Shown: positions 35,006 to 43,967 of the stretch, one piece after another | Layout of the letters: every line of letters starts with the position of its first letter | Position numbering within the stretch: the stretch's first letter is position 1 | Origin: Solimonas sp040066175 | GTDB taxonomy: Bacteria; Pseudomonadota; Gammaproteobacteria; Nevskiales; Nevskiaceae | Length of the DNA: 64,000 bases | Direction: 5' to 3' | Assembly: GCF_040066175.1 (NCBI RefSeq) | Contig: NZ_JBEAAM010000016.1 | Span: 27,832 to 91,831 of the forward strand | Program-made: the position numbers and the translations under genes | Notes under the pieces: model-generated | Databases searched by the model: none | What the model was told of the DNA's origin: nothing | What the model saw: the letters and a program-made list of their open reading frames with translations, nothing else

Positions 35006-36499
35006 TCACGCCTCCCCGCCTGCGGTGGTGCCACCGTCCAGGGCGCGACGGCCCGACGCAGCGCCAAGCACCGGCTCGGCCTGTGCCGCGGCCCGCAGCA
35101 TCGCTGCGGCCTTGTTCATCGTCTCCTCCCATTCGAGCTGCGGCACGGAGTCGGCGACGACGCCACAGCCCGCCTGCACGTGCAGCTGGCCGCCCTTGAT
35201 CACCGCGGTGCGGATCGCGATCGCGGTGTCCATGGTGCCGTCCCAGCCCAGGTAGCCGACGGCGCCGCCGTAGATGCCGCGCTTGACCGGCTCCAGCTCG
35301 TCGATGATCTCCATCGCCCGCACTTTCGGCGCGCCGGACAGCGTGCCGGCCGGGAAGGTCGCGGCGAGCGCGTCGAGCGCGTCGAGACCCGGCCGGAGCC
35401 GGCCGGTGACGTTGGAGACGATGTGCATCACGTGGCTGTAGCGCTCGATGACCATCCTCTCGGTCACGCACACGCTGCCGATCTCCGAGACGCGACCGAC
35501 GTCGTTGCGGCCCAGGTCGATCAGCATCAGGTGCTCGGCGATTTCCTTGGGATCGGCCAGCAGCTCGGCTTCGAGCGCACGATCCTCTTCGGGTGTCGCG
35601 CCGCGCCTGCGCGTGCCGGCGATCGGCCGCACGGTGACTTCGCCGTCCTCGACGCGGACCAGGATCTCGGGACTCGAACCGACGACGTGGTGATCGCCCA
35701 GATCCATGCAGTACAGGTACGGCGACGGGTTGAGACGGCGGATCGCGCGGTACAGCTGCACCGGATCGGCGTTGAACGGCGCGGTCAGACGCTGCGAGGG
35801 CACGACCTGCATGCAGTCGCCGGCGGCGATGTACTGCTGGATGCGCTCGACCGCACGCTTGAACGGTTCTTCGCCGAAGCGCGACTCGAACGGCAGCGGC
35901 GTTCCGCCCCCCGCCAGCGGCGCGCGCGGCAGCTGTGTGGGCGCCGCCAGCTGCGCCTCGATCTCGTCGAGTCGCCTGCGCGCACGCGCGAGATCGGCGG
36001 CGTCCGCCGGATCGGCATGCACGACCAGGATCAGGCTCGCGCGCAGGCTGTCGAAGACCACGAGTTCGTCGGCCAGCATCAGCAGGATGTCCGGCGTGCC
36101 GAGCGGATCGGCTTTCGTGGACTTCGCCAGCTTCGGCTCGAAGTAGCGCACGCAGTCGTAGCCGAAATAGCCGACCAGACCGCCAGAGAAACGTGGCAGA
36201 CCCGGCTCGGGCCGCACGCGGTAACGCGCGGCATAGGCGCGGATCCAGCCGATCGGATCAGCGGTTTCGACCGCCTCGACGACGGCCTCGTTGCGCGTCA
36301 CGGTCACGCGCGGGCCGGTGACACGCAGCACTTCGCGCGACGGCAGGCCGATGAACGAGTAACGGCCCCAGCGCTCCCCGCCCTGCATCGATTCGAGCAG
36401 GAAGCTGTAGGGCTTGTGTGCCAGCTTGAGGTAGGCGCCGACCGGCGTGTCGAGGTCGCCGGGCAGTTCGCGCGTCAGGGCGATGCGGTTGTAGTTCAT
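35006..36499 (-). CDS. trpE: Anthranilate synthase component I
   Basis: This 497-residue chorismate-using subunit has the tryptophan feedback site (LLES followed by GRYSFIG) near residues 34-50, and the catalytic C-terminal domain with PIAGTRRRG, DLGRNDVGRV, ATFPAGTLSGAPKVRAMEII and the final CGVVADS block. It is the first trp gene, preceded by a repeat element rather than a visible leader peptide, so attenuation is not evident. Confidence 0.97.
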   Translation of the reverse strand: MNYNRIALTRELPGDLDTPVGAYLKLAHKPYSFLLESMQGGERWGRYSFIGLPSREVLRVTGPRVTVTRNEAVVEAVETADPIGWIRAYAARYRVRPEPGLPRFSGGLVGYFGYDCVRYFEPKLAKSTKADPLGTPDILLMLADELVVFDSLRASLILVVHADPADAADLARARRRLDEIEAQLAAPTQLPRAPLAGGGTPLPFESRFGEEPFKRAVERIQQYIAAGDCMQVVPSQRLTAPFNADPVQLYRAIRRLNPSPYLYCMDLGDHHVVGSSPEILVRVEDGEVTVRPIAGTRRRGATPEEDRALEAELLADPKEIAEHLMLIDLGRNDVGRVSEIGSVCVTERMVIERYSHVMHIVSNVTGRLRPGLDALDALAATFPAGTLSGAPKVRAMEIIDELEPVKRGIYGGAVGYLGWDGTMDTAIAIRTAVIKGGQLHVQAGCGVVADSVPQLEWEETMNKAAAMLRAAAQAEPVLGAASGRRALDGGTTAGGEA

Positions 36500-36501
36500 G
36501 T

Positions 36502-36627
36502 CGGGAATCGGGAATCGGGAATGGGGAATCGCAAAAGCGGGCGCGCGAGTCGCCCTCGGCAAGGCTTCACCGCCATCGCCACCCGAGTTGCTGCAACGAT
36601 TCCCGATTCCCCATTCCCGATTCCCGT
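36502..36627. repeat. Inverted-repeat element with GGGAATCGGGAATGGGGAATCG arms
   Basis: Thirty-base arms at 36502-36531 and 36598-36627 are inverted copies of each other (22-base core exact) around a 66-base centre. Similar elements are scattered through Xanthomonadaceae intergenic regions. It fills the gap between rpe and trpE where gph lies in Pseudomonas, and could fold into a long RNA hairpin. Confidence 0.85.
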
Positions 36628-36629
36628 CT

Positions 36630-37307
36630 TTACCCGGCTTGTGCAATCTGTTCGCGCATCGCCGCGATTGTAGCCGCGTAGTCTTTCGCACCAAAGATCG
36701 CGCTGCCGGCGACGAAGGTGTCGGCCCCGGCGGCGGCGATCGCGCGGATGTTGTCCACCTTGACGCCGCCGTCGATCTCCAGCCGGATCGGCCGACCGCT
36801 GGCGTCGATCAGCGCTCGCGCCTCGCGCAGCTTGTCCAGCGATGCCGGGATGAAGCTCTGACCGCCGAAGCCGGGATTGACCGACATCAGCAACACCATG
36901 TCCACCTTGTCGATCACGTACTTCAGGCAGTCCATCGGCGTTGCCGGGTTGAACACCAGGCCCGCCTTGCAGCCGGCGTCTCGGATCGCCTGCAGGCTGC
37001 GGTCGATGTGGCGCGTCGCCTCCGGGTGGAAGGTGATCCAGCTGGCGCCGGCCTTGGCAAACAGCTGCGCCAGCGCGTCGACCGGCTCGACCATCAGGTG
37101 CACGTCGATCTCGGCGTGGATGCCGTACTTGCGCAGCGCCTCGCACACCGCCGGGCCGAAGGTCAGGTTGGGCACGTAGTGGTTGTCCATCACGTCGAAA
37201 TGGACGATGTCGGCGCCGGCAGCGAGCACACGCTCGACATCCTCGCCGAGCCGGGCGAGGTCGGCGGACAGGATGCTGGGGGCGATCAGGGGGGCGAGCT
37301 TGGACAT
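36630..37307 (-). CDS. rpe: Ribulose-phosphate 3-epimerase
   Basis: This 225-residue pentose-phosphate TIM barrel has metal and substrate residues in HFDVMDNHYVPNLTFGP, VDVHLMV-like EIDVHLMVEP, SVNPGFGGQSFI and EIDGGV. The ATG at 37307 fits homologues; in-frame upstream starts lack support. It heads the minus-strand run into trpEGDC and is divergent from purC, 25 bases away. Confidence 0.97.
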   Translation of the reverse strand: MSKLAPLIAPSILSADLARLGEDVERVLAAGADIVHFDVMDNHYVPNLTFGPAVCEALRKYGIHAEIDVHLMVEPVDALAQLFAKAGASWITFHPEATRHIDRSLQAIRDAGCKAGLVFNPATPMDCLKYVIDKVDMVLLMSVNPGFGGQSFIPASLDKLREARALIDASGRPIRLEIDGGVKVDNIRAIAAAGADTFVAGSAIFGAKDYAATIAAMREQIAQAG

Positions 37308-37332
37308 GGCGCGCATTCTACAATGCGCGGCC

Positions 37333-38217
37333 ATGAACACCCTCTACGAATCGAGTCTCACCAGCGTGCCGCGCCTCCACCGCGGCAAGGTCCGCGACAT
37401 CTACGCCCTCGGCGAACGCCACATGCTGATCGTGACCAGCGACCGGCTGTCGGCCTTCGACGTGATCCTGCCGCAGCCGATTCCCGGCAAGGGCGCGGTG
37501 CTGACCGCAGTCAGCAATTTCTGGATGGCGCGCTTCGCGCACATCCTGCCCAATCATCTCGCGCCCGAAGTGGATCTGGCGCAGTACCTGACGCCGGCCG
37601 AGCTGGCGCAGGTCGCCGGCCGCAGCAACGTCGTGCGCAGGCTCAAGGCGCTGCCGATCGAGGCGGTCGCGCGCGGCTACCTGATCGGCAGCGGCTGGAA
37701 GGACTACCAGAAGACCGGCGCCATCTGCGGCATCGCCCTGCCGCCCGGCCTGCAGCTCGCCGACCGGCTGCCCGAGCCGATCTTCACGCCGGCTGACAAG
37801 GCGCCGGTGGGCCAGCACGACGAGAACATCAGCTTCGCCGAGGTCGAACGCCGCATCGGCCAGGACCTCGCCGCGCAGGTGCGCGACACCACGCTGCGCC
37901 TGTACCGGGAGGCCAGCGACTACGCGCGCACGCGCGGCATCCTCATCGCCGACACCAAGTTCGAGTTCGGCGTGGACGAGGCCGGCCGCCTGCACCTGAT
38001 CGATGAGGCGCTGACACCGGACTCGTCGCGCTTCTGGCCGGCCGAGAGCTACCGTCCCGGCATCAGTCCGCCGAGCTTCGACAAGCAGTTCGTGCGCGAC
38101 TACCTGGAAACGCTGGACTGGGACAAGAAGGCGCCCGGCCCGCGTCTGCCGGACGAGATCATCCAGAAGACCGCCGCGAAGTACCGCGAAGCACAGCGGC
38201 TGCTGACGGGCACCTGA
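37333..38217 (+). CDS. purC: SAICAR synthase (phosphoribosylaminoimidazole-succinocarboxamide synthase)
   Basis: This 294-residue enzyme of purine synthesis has RGKVRDIYALG (glycine-rich ATP site), SAFDVILPQPIPGKG, VARGYLIGSGW and the DEALTPDSSRFW metal and substrate motif. The length matches the longer yeast-like PurC type of proteobacteria. Confidence 0.96.
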   Translation: MNTLYESSLTSVPRLHRGKVRDIYALGERHMLIVTSDRLSAFDVILPQPIPGKGAVLTAVSNFWMARFAHILPNHLAPEVDLAQYLTPAELAQVAGRSNVVRRLKALPIEAVARGYLIGSGWKDYQKTGAICGIALPPGLQLADRLPEPIFTPADKAPVGQHDENISFAEVERRIGQDLAAQVRDTTLRLYREASDYARTRGILIADTKFEFGVDEAGRLHLIDEALTPDSSRFWPAESYRPGISPPSFDKQFVRDYLETLDWDKKAPGPRLPDEIIQKTAAKYREAQRLLTGT

Positions 38218-38235
38218 TCCGGGCAGGCGCGCGCG

Positions 38236-38829
38236 ATGAGCTTCGTCTCGGCAGCGGTGCTGCTGTTCCTGGTGATGGATCCGCTGGGCAACGTCCCCCT
38301 GTTCCTGTCGGCGCTCAGGCGCGTGCCCGCCGAGCGCCAGCGCGCGGTGATCCTGCGCGAGATGCTGATCGCGCTGGCAACGCTGCTGCTGTTCCTGTTC
38401 CTCGGCGGCCAGATGCTGCGCCTGCTCGGCCTGTCCGAACCGGCGCTGTCGGCGGCCGGCGGCATCATCCTGATGATCATCGCGCTGCGCATGGTGTTCC
38501 CCTCGCGCGAGCACTCGCTGCAGGAGGACGTCGCCGCCGAACCCTTCATCGTGCCGCTGGCCATCCCCTACATCGCCGGCCCCTCGGCGCTGGCCACGGT
38601 GCTGCTGTTGATGAGCCGCGAGCCCGGTCGCTGGATGGAGTGGACCGGCGCACTGCTGCTGGCCTGGGGCCTGTGCCTGCCGGTCATGCTCTCCAGCACG
38701 CGCCTGCGCACGCTGCTGGGCGAGCGCGGCCTCACCGCGATCGAGCGGCTCATGGGCCTGATCCTGGTCACCATCGCCGTCGAGATGCTGATGACCGGCG
38801 TGTCGCAGTGGTGGAGCCTGCACAAGTAA
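38236..38829 (+). CDS. MarC/YhgN family inner-membrane protein
   Basis: This 197-residue protein has six hydrophobic helices. It shows the MarC/NAAT signatures VMDPLGNVPLFLSAL and PLAIPYIAGPSALATVLLL. Function is not settled; the old link to multiple antibiotic resistance was not confirmed. It is 18 bases after purC and may be cotranscribed. Confidence 0.88.
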   Translation: MSFVSAAVLLFLVMDPLGNVPLFLSALRRVPAERQRAVILREMLIALATLLLFLFLGGQMLRLLGLSEPALSAAGGIILMIIALRMVFPSREHSLQEDVAAEPFIVPLAIPYIAGPSALATVLLLMSREPGRWMEWTGALLLAWGLCLPVMLSSTRLRTLLGERGLTAIERLMGLILVTIAVEMLMTGVSQWWSLHK

Positions 38830-38874
38830 CGATGCGGCGGGTATGCTGCCGCGCAACACCCGCCGGAGCGCGCC

Positions 38875-39207
38875 ATGCAGATCAAGATCGAAATCGACGT
38901 CCGCCCCGATGAGCTGCGCCGCTTCCTCGGGCTGCCCGACGTCGCGGGCCTGCAGGACGACGTCATCGCCTTCGTGCGCGACAAGCTCGGTGCCGCCGGC
39001 GAGTTCGACGCATCGCACTTCCTGAAGACCAACATCGAGAGCCTGCGCCGGAATCCGGCGTGGCAGAAACTGGTCGCGCGCGTGAAGATCGCCGAGACGG
39101 TGGACGAGGTCGCGGCGGCCGCAGCACAGGCCGCCGCCGCACACGAGAAGCCCGGCAAGGTCTCGGCGAAGAAGCGCGGCCGCGGCCGCCGCCGGCCGGC
39201 GGGCTGA
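38875..39207 (+). CDS. DUF6489-like small protein with basic tail
   Basis: This 110-residue protein resembles a small conserved family, with IEIDVRPDELRRFLGLPDV at the start and WQKLVARVKIA in the middle. The C-terminus is Ala-rich then strongly basic (KKRGRGRRRPAG). Function is unknown; proximity to the phasin locus suggests but does not prove a granule-related role. Confidence 0.65.
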   Translation: MQIKIEIDVRPDELRRFLGLPDVAGLQDDVIAFVRDKLGAAGEFDASHFLKTNIESLRRNPAWQKLVARVKIAETVDEVAAAAAQAAAAHEKPGKVSAKKRGRGRRRPAG

Positions 39208-39219
39208 GCGTCCGGCCGA

Positions 39220-39528
39220 TCAGGCGCGACTGTTGAGGTCGCGGATCAGCCCGCGCCAGAGCGCGCGGCGCACCATCTGGTCGCGGCGCCAGCGGTTGCG
39301 CGATTCCGGCAGCAGGTCGAACTGGTTGCGCAGCAGCTCGCCGAAATCCCGCGCCTGCCGGGCAACGCGCACGCGCTCGCCGATTGCCGCGAAATGCGCG
39401 CGCATCGCGCCGGCTTCATGTACCGCGATGAGGTGCAGGCCGCCGAACACCCGATCGAAATACTGATCCCGCCGTCGTCCCCGGCCGCGCGCGGGCGCGT
39501 GCTGAGCACTCTGTTCTGTCATGGCCAT
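39220..39528 (-). CDS. Small basic protein of unknown function next to phasin
   Basis: This protein is about 102 residues, mostly helical and Arg-rich (ERVRVARQARDFGELLRNQF, RNRWRRDQMVRRALWRG). It is not firmly recognised; it resembles small proteins found beside phasins. Three in-frame starts exist (TTG 39540, ATG 39528, ATG 39522). It begins just past the terminator of the phasin gene, so it may be expressed by read-through or weakly. Confidence 0.5.
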   Translation of the reverse strand: MAMTEQSAQHAPARGRGRRRDQYFDRVFGGLHLIAVHEAGAMRAHFAAIGERVRVARQARDFGELLRNQFDLLPESRNRWRRDQMVRRALWRGLIRDLNSRA

Positions 39529-39535
39529 GTCGAAA

Positions 39536-39569
39536 CACAAAAAGGGCCGAGGTATCCCCCCAGCCCCTT
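39536..39569 (-). terminator. Terminator after the phasin gene
   Basis: Read on the minus strand, AAGGGGCTGGGG and CCTCGGCCCTT pair with one bulge around GGATA, followed by TTTTTGTG. Confidence 0.6.
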
Positions 39570-39634
39570 CGCAGCTTCATTGGTGAGACTCGCCCTCGGG
39601 ACGGACCCGCGACGAGCGAAGTCGCCGTTGCGGA

Positions 39635-40099
39635 TCAGGCAGCGGCCTTGGCCGCGGTCTTCTTCGCCTTGGTCGCGGTCTTGCGCACGGCCTTCTTGGC
39701 CGCCTTCACGACCGGCTTCTTGCCAGCGATCTTGGCGGTGATGCTGTCGTAGCCGCTGGCGAGGGTCTTGGCGAGCTGGTCACCGGTCTTGGTCACGGTC
39801 TTGACGGTCTCGGTGTAGGCGCCGACGACCGTGTCCTTGCCTTCCGGCAGGTAGGCGATCGGGTTGGCCGCGACCGCCTTGACGCCATCGGCCTTGGCCT
39901 TCTCGAGGCTGGCCTGGGCGAGTTCGATCAGCTCCTTGCCCGCAGCGACCTGCGTCTGCACGAGGGTCTGGACGCCATCGACGATGATCGCGTTGGCGGC
40001 CTTGAGCGTCTCGAAGCCGGCTTCGATCACTTCCTGGCCGCGGGTCACGACGACATCGGCACGGTTCTTGACATCGTTGACCAGGGTTTCGACGTTCAT
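39635..40099 (-). CDS. Phasin family protein
   Basis: This 154-residue granule-coating protein has an amphipathic helical phasin domain over residues about 1-115 (LVNDVKNRADVVVTRGQEVI, LVQTQVAAGKELIELAQASL) and an H1/AlgP-like Lys-Ala tail (KAAKKAVRKTATKAKKTA), as in PhaF-type phasins that bind both polymer and DNA. AAGGAG precedes the ATG at 40099. It has a consensus promoter and a PhaR-like operator just upstream. No PHA synthase gene is in the window. Confidence 0.9.
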   Translation of the reverse strand: MNVETLVNDVKNRADVVVTRGQEVIEAGFETLKAANAIIVDGVQTLVQTQVAAGKELIELAQASLEKAKADGVKAVAANPIAYLPEGKDTVVGAYTETVKTVTKTGDQLAKTLASGYDSITAKIAGKKPVVKAAKKAVRKTATKAKKTAAKAAA

Positions 40100-40149
40100 C
40101 TGCGTACTCCTTGAGTTTGCTGGTTGACAGTGGTGAGCGGTCGCTGCAG

Positions 40150-40166
40150 TGCAATGTTGCATTGCA
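40150..40166. promoter_or_regulatory. PhaR-like operator palindrome
   Basis: TGCAATG-TTG-CATTGCA is a perfect palindrome, extended by CTGCAG on one side and CAGCA on the other, matching the TGC-rich sites bound by PhaR repressors. It lies about 10-26 bases downstream of the predicted phasin transcript start. Confidence 0.6.
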
Positions 40167-40182
40167 GCATTTGTTGCGCCGC

Positions 40183-40211
40183 ATCATATTGAGCGCGTCC
40201 CATCGTGTCAA
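40183..40211 (-). promoter_or_regulatory. Consensus sigma-70 promoter of the phasin gene
   Basis: Read on the minus strand: TTGACA (40206-40211), 17-base spacer, TATGAT (40183-40188). This is among the closest sigma-70 matches in the window and gives a start near 40176. Confidence 0.8.
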
Positions 40212-40305
40212 CGGCCCCACTCCCCGAGGCGACGAACGGTCGCGGCATCCATGCAGTGGCGGCACACCAATCCACAGTGCGCTGTGACCATTACGGTATC
40301 CTGTT

Positions 40306-41613
40306 GTGGTGAATCGACTTTTCCATCAGCTGCGGGAGCGCTTGTGGGATCCGCAGGCGATGACCGCCTACCCGGCGCGCCTCGTCGCCCTCGCCCGCTA
40401 TGCGTTCGTGCTCGGACGCGATCTGATGGAAGGCCAGCTCAGCATGCGGGCGATGAGTCTGGTCTATACGACGCTGTTGTCGATCGTGCCCATGCTGGCG
40501 CTGGCCTTCTCCGTGCTCAAGGCACTGGGCGTGCACAACTCCCTGGAGCCGGTACTGCTCGAATTTCTCCATCCACTTGGCACCCAGGCCCAGACCCTGA
40601 CCGACAATATCATCGGCTTCGTCGAGAACATTCGCGTGGGCGTCCTCGGCTCACTGGGCGTGGCGCTGCTGTTCTACGCCGCGTTGTCGATGATTCAGAA
40701 GGTGGAATCGGCGTTCAACCACATCTGGCGCATCGAACGACCCAGACCCCTGTCCCAGCGACTCGGCGAGTACTTTGCCGTGCTGACCATCGGCCCGGTC
40801 GCCGTGTTCGCCGCGCTGGGCATCACTGCGACCATCCTCAACAGCGCTCTGATGGCGCGCATCGCGTCGATCGAGCCGCTCGGACTCGTCGTCTTCCTCG
40901 GCACGCGGGCGCTGCCCTATCTGCTGATCATCGGCGCGTTTTCGTTCCTGTACAGCTTCGTGCCGAACACCCGCGTGCGCCTGCGTGCCGCTGTGTCGGG
41001 CGGCCTGTTCGCCGGCGTGCTCTGGCAGGCCGCCAGCACCGCTTTCGCTTCATTCGTCGCCACGGCGACCAATTACAACGCGATCTACTCGGGCTTCGCC
41101 ATCGTGATCTTCCTGCTGATCTGGCTGTACGTCGGCTGGCTGGTCCTGCTGGTCGGCTGCCAGCTCGCCTTCTATATCCAGCATCCGGAGCACCTGAAAC
41201 CGCGACGCACACCGGCGATGATGTCGGGCCGCGAAACGGAATACCTGGCGTTGATGATCATGGGTCTGGCCGGCCACCGCTTTCTGCGCGGAGAACCCGC
41301 CTACACCCAGGAAGAACTCGCCCTGGCACTCCACGCCGAGCCGGAGCACGTCGCCCGCGTGGTCGAGGTGCTGGTTTTCCACGGCCTGCTGACCGAGGCG
41401 GGCAGCGACCGCACGCAGTTGATCCCTGCCATGGACCTCGATTCGCTGCCGCTCGCCCGCCTGTGGCGCCTGGCCCGCGCCGGCGCCGCGACGCTGCCGC
41501 CCGCCACCGAGGCCCTCGCCCACGACACCAGGGCGCTGCTGGACTCCGCGGAGCAAGCCTTCGACCAGGCCAGTGGCCAGCTGTCGCTGCGTCAGTGGCT
41601 GACCCGGCGATAA
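40306..41613 (+). CDS. YihY/virulence-factor BrkB family membrane protein
   Basis: This 435-residue protein has six hydrophobic helices at residues about 45-290 (SLVYTTLLSIVPMLALAFSV, NAIYSGFAIVIFLLIWLY) as in YihY/BrkB, and a cytoplasmic C-terminal domain with a winged-helix look (AYTQEELALALHAEPEHVAR). The family was once annotated ribonuclease BN wrongly. Function is unknown. Two GTG starts (40306, 40309) are possible; neither has a clear ribosome site. Confidence 0.87.
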   Translation: MVNRLFHQLRERLWDPQAMTAYPARLVALARYAFVLGRDLMEGQLSMRAMSLVYTTLLSIVPMLALAFSVLKALGVHNSLEPVLLEFLHPLGTQAQTLTDNIIGFVENIRVGVLGSLGVALLFYAALSMIQKVESAFNHIWRIERPRPLSQRLGEYFAVLTIGPVAVFAALGITATILNSALMARIASIEPLGLVVFLGTRALPYLLIIGAFSFLYSFVPNTRVRLRAAVSGGLFAGVLWQAASTAFASFVATATNYNAIYSGFAIVIFLLIWLYVGWLVLLVGCQLAFYIQHPEHLKPRRTPAMMSGRETEYLALMIMGLAGHRFLRGEPAYTQEELALALHAEPEHVARVVEVLVFHGLLTEAGSDRTQLIPAMDLDSLPLARLWRLARAGAATLPPATEALAHDTRALLDSAEQAFDQASGQLSLRQWLTRR

Positions 41614-41728
41614 GCCGAACCCGCCGGTTCGGCGCCACCGCCGCGCCCGCCTTCGCGCCGATACCCGGGCACGAGCGGAATCGGCCCGAGCCCGTCAACC
41701 GTCCCGGCCCCGTCGCGGACAAGATAAA

Positions 41729-41751
41729 CCCCCGCGGGTGACCCGCGGGGG
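41729..41751. terminator. Bidirectional terminator
   Basis: A perfect hairpin CCCCCGCGGG-TGA-CCCGCGGGGG sits between the convergent yihY-type and OmpA-family genes. T-rich bases follow on the minus strand (GTTTATCTT) and weakly on the plus strand. Confidence 0.75.
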
Positions 41752-41780
41752 CTTGAACCACAACAGTACTGCCGCTCGGG

Positions 41781-42761
41781 TTATTCGGCCGTGGTGCGCA
41801 CTTCCGCTCGGCGATTGAGCGCCCGGCCCTCGGCCGTCTCGTTCGTCGCCACCGGCTTGGACTCGCCGTAGGACGTCGTGTCGATACGGTCGGCGGCAAC
41901 GCCCTTGCGGATCAGATACTGCTTGACCGCGTTGGCGCGGCGCTCGCCCAGCGCCATGTTGTAGCCATCGGTGCCGACCCAGTCGGTGTGGCCATCGACC
42001 TTGACGCGAACCTTCGCGTTCTGCTCGCCCAGCTCGTTGATGGTCTTGGCGGCTGCATCGAGATTGTTGGCAAAGCTCGGCTTGATATCGGACCGATCAA
42101 AGTCGAACAGCACGTCGGCAAAGCGACGCTCGACGCTCATCTTGACCGGTTCGGGCCTCTTCTCGGCTTCCGCCTTGCTCGTCGGAGCGGTCTCGACGAC
42201 GCGATACGCGGTGGCAACACCGAAAGGAACGACCAAGCCGGCCCGCACGACCACGTCCTCCAGCTTGCTGGATGTGCCGATCAGCGTGTTGTCCAGCCAG
42301 CGATAACGGATGTCGTAGACGAACCCGAGCGCCGAGTTGCGGAACGGATAGGTCTGAAAACCGACGCCTGCGTCGAAAAACGGATTCGTGTCATCACCGA
42401 TGCCGTCAATGGCCGTCTTGGTATAGCCCGCGCCGATGCCGACATACGGCGAGAACGCCCGGTTACGCGAGTAGTAGAAGAGAAAATCGGCCTTGAACGA
42501 ATTCTCGCGCTGATCCTCGCCGCCATCCTTCCCCCCGAAGGTCTCGTGGTAGGCACTGAAATCGACGTTCAAATAACGCGTCAGCGGTACGCCGGCGCCC
42601 ACGAAAAAGCCGATGCCGTCGTCCGCATTGCGGTCACCGTCGGCAAATGCATGTGAGTAACCGCCGTAAACGGTGAAGCGCGGATACATATCTTCGGCCG
42701 AAGCGGCAAACGGGACCGCCGTCAGAATCGCCGTACCCAGAAGGTAACCCCTCATCTTCAT
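41781..42761 (-). CDS. OmpA family outer-membrane protein
   Basis: This 326-residue protein has a signal peptide ending AASAED. An eight-strand beta-barrel domain (residues about 27-205, FTVYGGYSHAFADGDRNADD) is followed by a peptidoglycan-binding OmpA domain with LFDFDRSDIKP and DGHTDWVGTDGYN...LGERRANAV, where Asp and Arg bind diaminopimelate. It anchors the outer membrane to the wall. GAGG precedes the ATG at 42761. It is divergent from sohB. Confidence 0.93.
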   Translation of the reverse strand: MKMRGYLLGTAILTAVPFAASAEDMYPRFTVYGGYSHAFADGDRNADDGIGFFVGAGVPLTRYLNVDFSAYHETFGGKDGGEDQRENSFKADFLFYYSRNRAFSPYVGIGAGYTKTAIDGIGDDTNPFFDAGVGFQTYPFRNSALGFVYDIRYRWLDNTLIGTSSKLEDVVVRAGLVVPFGVATAYRVVETAPTSKAEAEKRPEPVKMSVERRFADVLFDFDRSDIKPSFANNLDAAAKTINELGEQNAKVRVKVDGHTDWVGTDGYNMALGERRANAVKQYLIRKGVAADRIDTTSYGESKPVATNETAEGRALNRRAEVRTTAE

Positions 42762-42887
42762 TTGTCGACCTCGTTGATTCTTGGATTCACACGCCGAAAC
42801 GCAGCCGACCGCGGAGTCCATCCGTGGCACAGCACCCCAACATCGACCGATATCATATCGTCCGAGTTTTCATTTTGCACCACAGCC

Positions 42888-43919
42888 ATGTTCGAGAGCT
42901 TCCTGCAGAGCTACCTGATCTTTCTCGCAAAGTCGGTCACCGTCGTCGTGGTGCTGCTGGCGGTCGTCACGATCCTGATCGGCGCTGTACGTCAGCTGAA
43001 CTCGCTGCGCCCGCCGGAGCACCTGGAAGTTCGCAACCTGAACGACCGCTTTCGCGACATGGCCGACAGCCTGAGCGAGATGCTGCTGCCCGATGCCGAA
43101 CTCAAGAAGCTGCACAAGCGCCGCAAGATCGATGCCAAGTCCCGGCACAAGGGGACCGCGCCGGAACGGCCGAGCGTTTACGTGCTCAACTTCAAGGGCG
43201 ACCTGCACGCGCACGCGGTCGAGGAACTGCGCGAGGAGATCAGCGCCGTGCTCCAGGTCGCCAAGCCCGGCGACACCGTGCTGCTGCGCCTGGAAAGCGA
43301 GGGTGGGCTGGTCCATGCGTATGGCTTGGCGGCCTCGCAGCTCGCACGGATTCGCAGCCGTGGCATCGAGCTGGTCGCGGCCATCGACAAGGTGGCCGCC
43401 AGCGGCGGCTATCTGATGGCCTGCGTCGCCAGCCGCGTCATCGCCGCGCCCTTTGCGGTCGTCGGATCGATCGGCGTCGTCGGCCAGCTGCCGAACTTCA
43501 GCCGCCTGCTGCGCCGTCTTGACGTCGATTACGAGCTGCACACCGCCGGCGAGTTCAAGCGCACGCTGACCCTGTTTGGCGAGAACACGGAAGCCGCCCG
43601 CGCCAAGTTCCGCGAAGAACTGGAGGACACACACCGTCTGTTCAAGCAGTTCGTCGGCGAGCATCGCCCGCAACTCGAACTCGACAAGGTGGCCACCGGC
43701 GAACACTGGTTCGGCACCCGCGCCAAGGATTTGAAGCTGGTCGACGAACTGCAGACCAGCGACGACTACTTGCTGGAACGCGCGGACCACGCCGAGCTCA
43801 TCGAGATCCGCTTCCACCGGCGCAAGCCGCTGTCCGAGCGACTCTCGCATGGCCTGGTCGGGCTGGGCACCGGCATCCGCCACGGACTGCAGGACAATCT
43901 TCGCACCCGCTGGCGCTGA
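42888..43919 (+). CDS. sohB: SohB-type inner-membrane peptidase
   Basis: This 343-residue S49 serine peptidase has an N-terminal membrane helix (SVTVVVVLLAVVTILIGAV), an N-terminal SohB domain, then the protease core with VLRLESEGG-like LLRLESEGGLVHAYG, catalytic Ser in KVAASGGYLMAC and the general-base Lys in GEFKRTLTLFGENTE. SohB is a multicopy suppressor of degP loss in E. coli; a Do-type protease is encoded two genes downstream. Confidence 0.93.
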   Translation: MFESFLQSYLIFLAKSVTVVVVLLAVVTILIGAVRQLNSLRPPEHLEVRNLNDRFRDMADSLSEMLLPDAELKKLHKRRKIDAKSRHKGTAPERPSVYVLNFKGDLHAHAVEELREEISAVLQVAKPGDTVLLRLESEGGLVHAYGLAASQLARIRSRGIELVAAIDKVAASGGYLMACVASRVIAAPFAVVGSIGVVGQLPNFSRLLRRLDVDYELHTAGEFKRTLTLFGENTEAARAKFREELEDTHRLFKQFVGEHRPQLELDKVATGEHWFGTRAKDLKLVDELQTSDDYLLERADHAELIEIRFHRRKPLSERLSHGLVGLGTGIRHGLQDNLRTRWR

Positions 43920-43967
43920 GCCGCGCACGGGGCGATGATCGCCGCGCAACGTCCACCGGAGCACGAG

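Noticed and set aside
36500..36629. trp leader peptide or attenuator
   Set aside because: No short frame with tandem Trp codons; the structure there is the intergenic repeat element.
40274..40287. CACAG-TGCG-CTGTG palindrome as a Crp/Vfr site
   Set aside because: Half-sites are in the wrong order and spacing for TGTGA-N6-TCACA.
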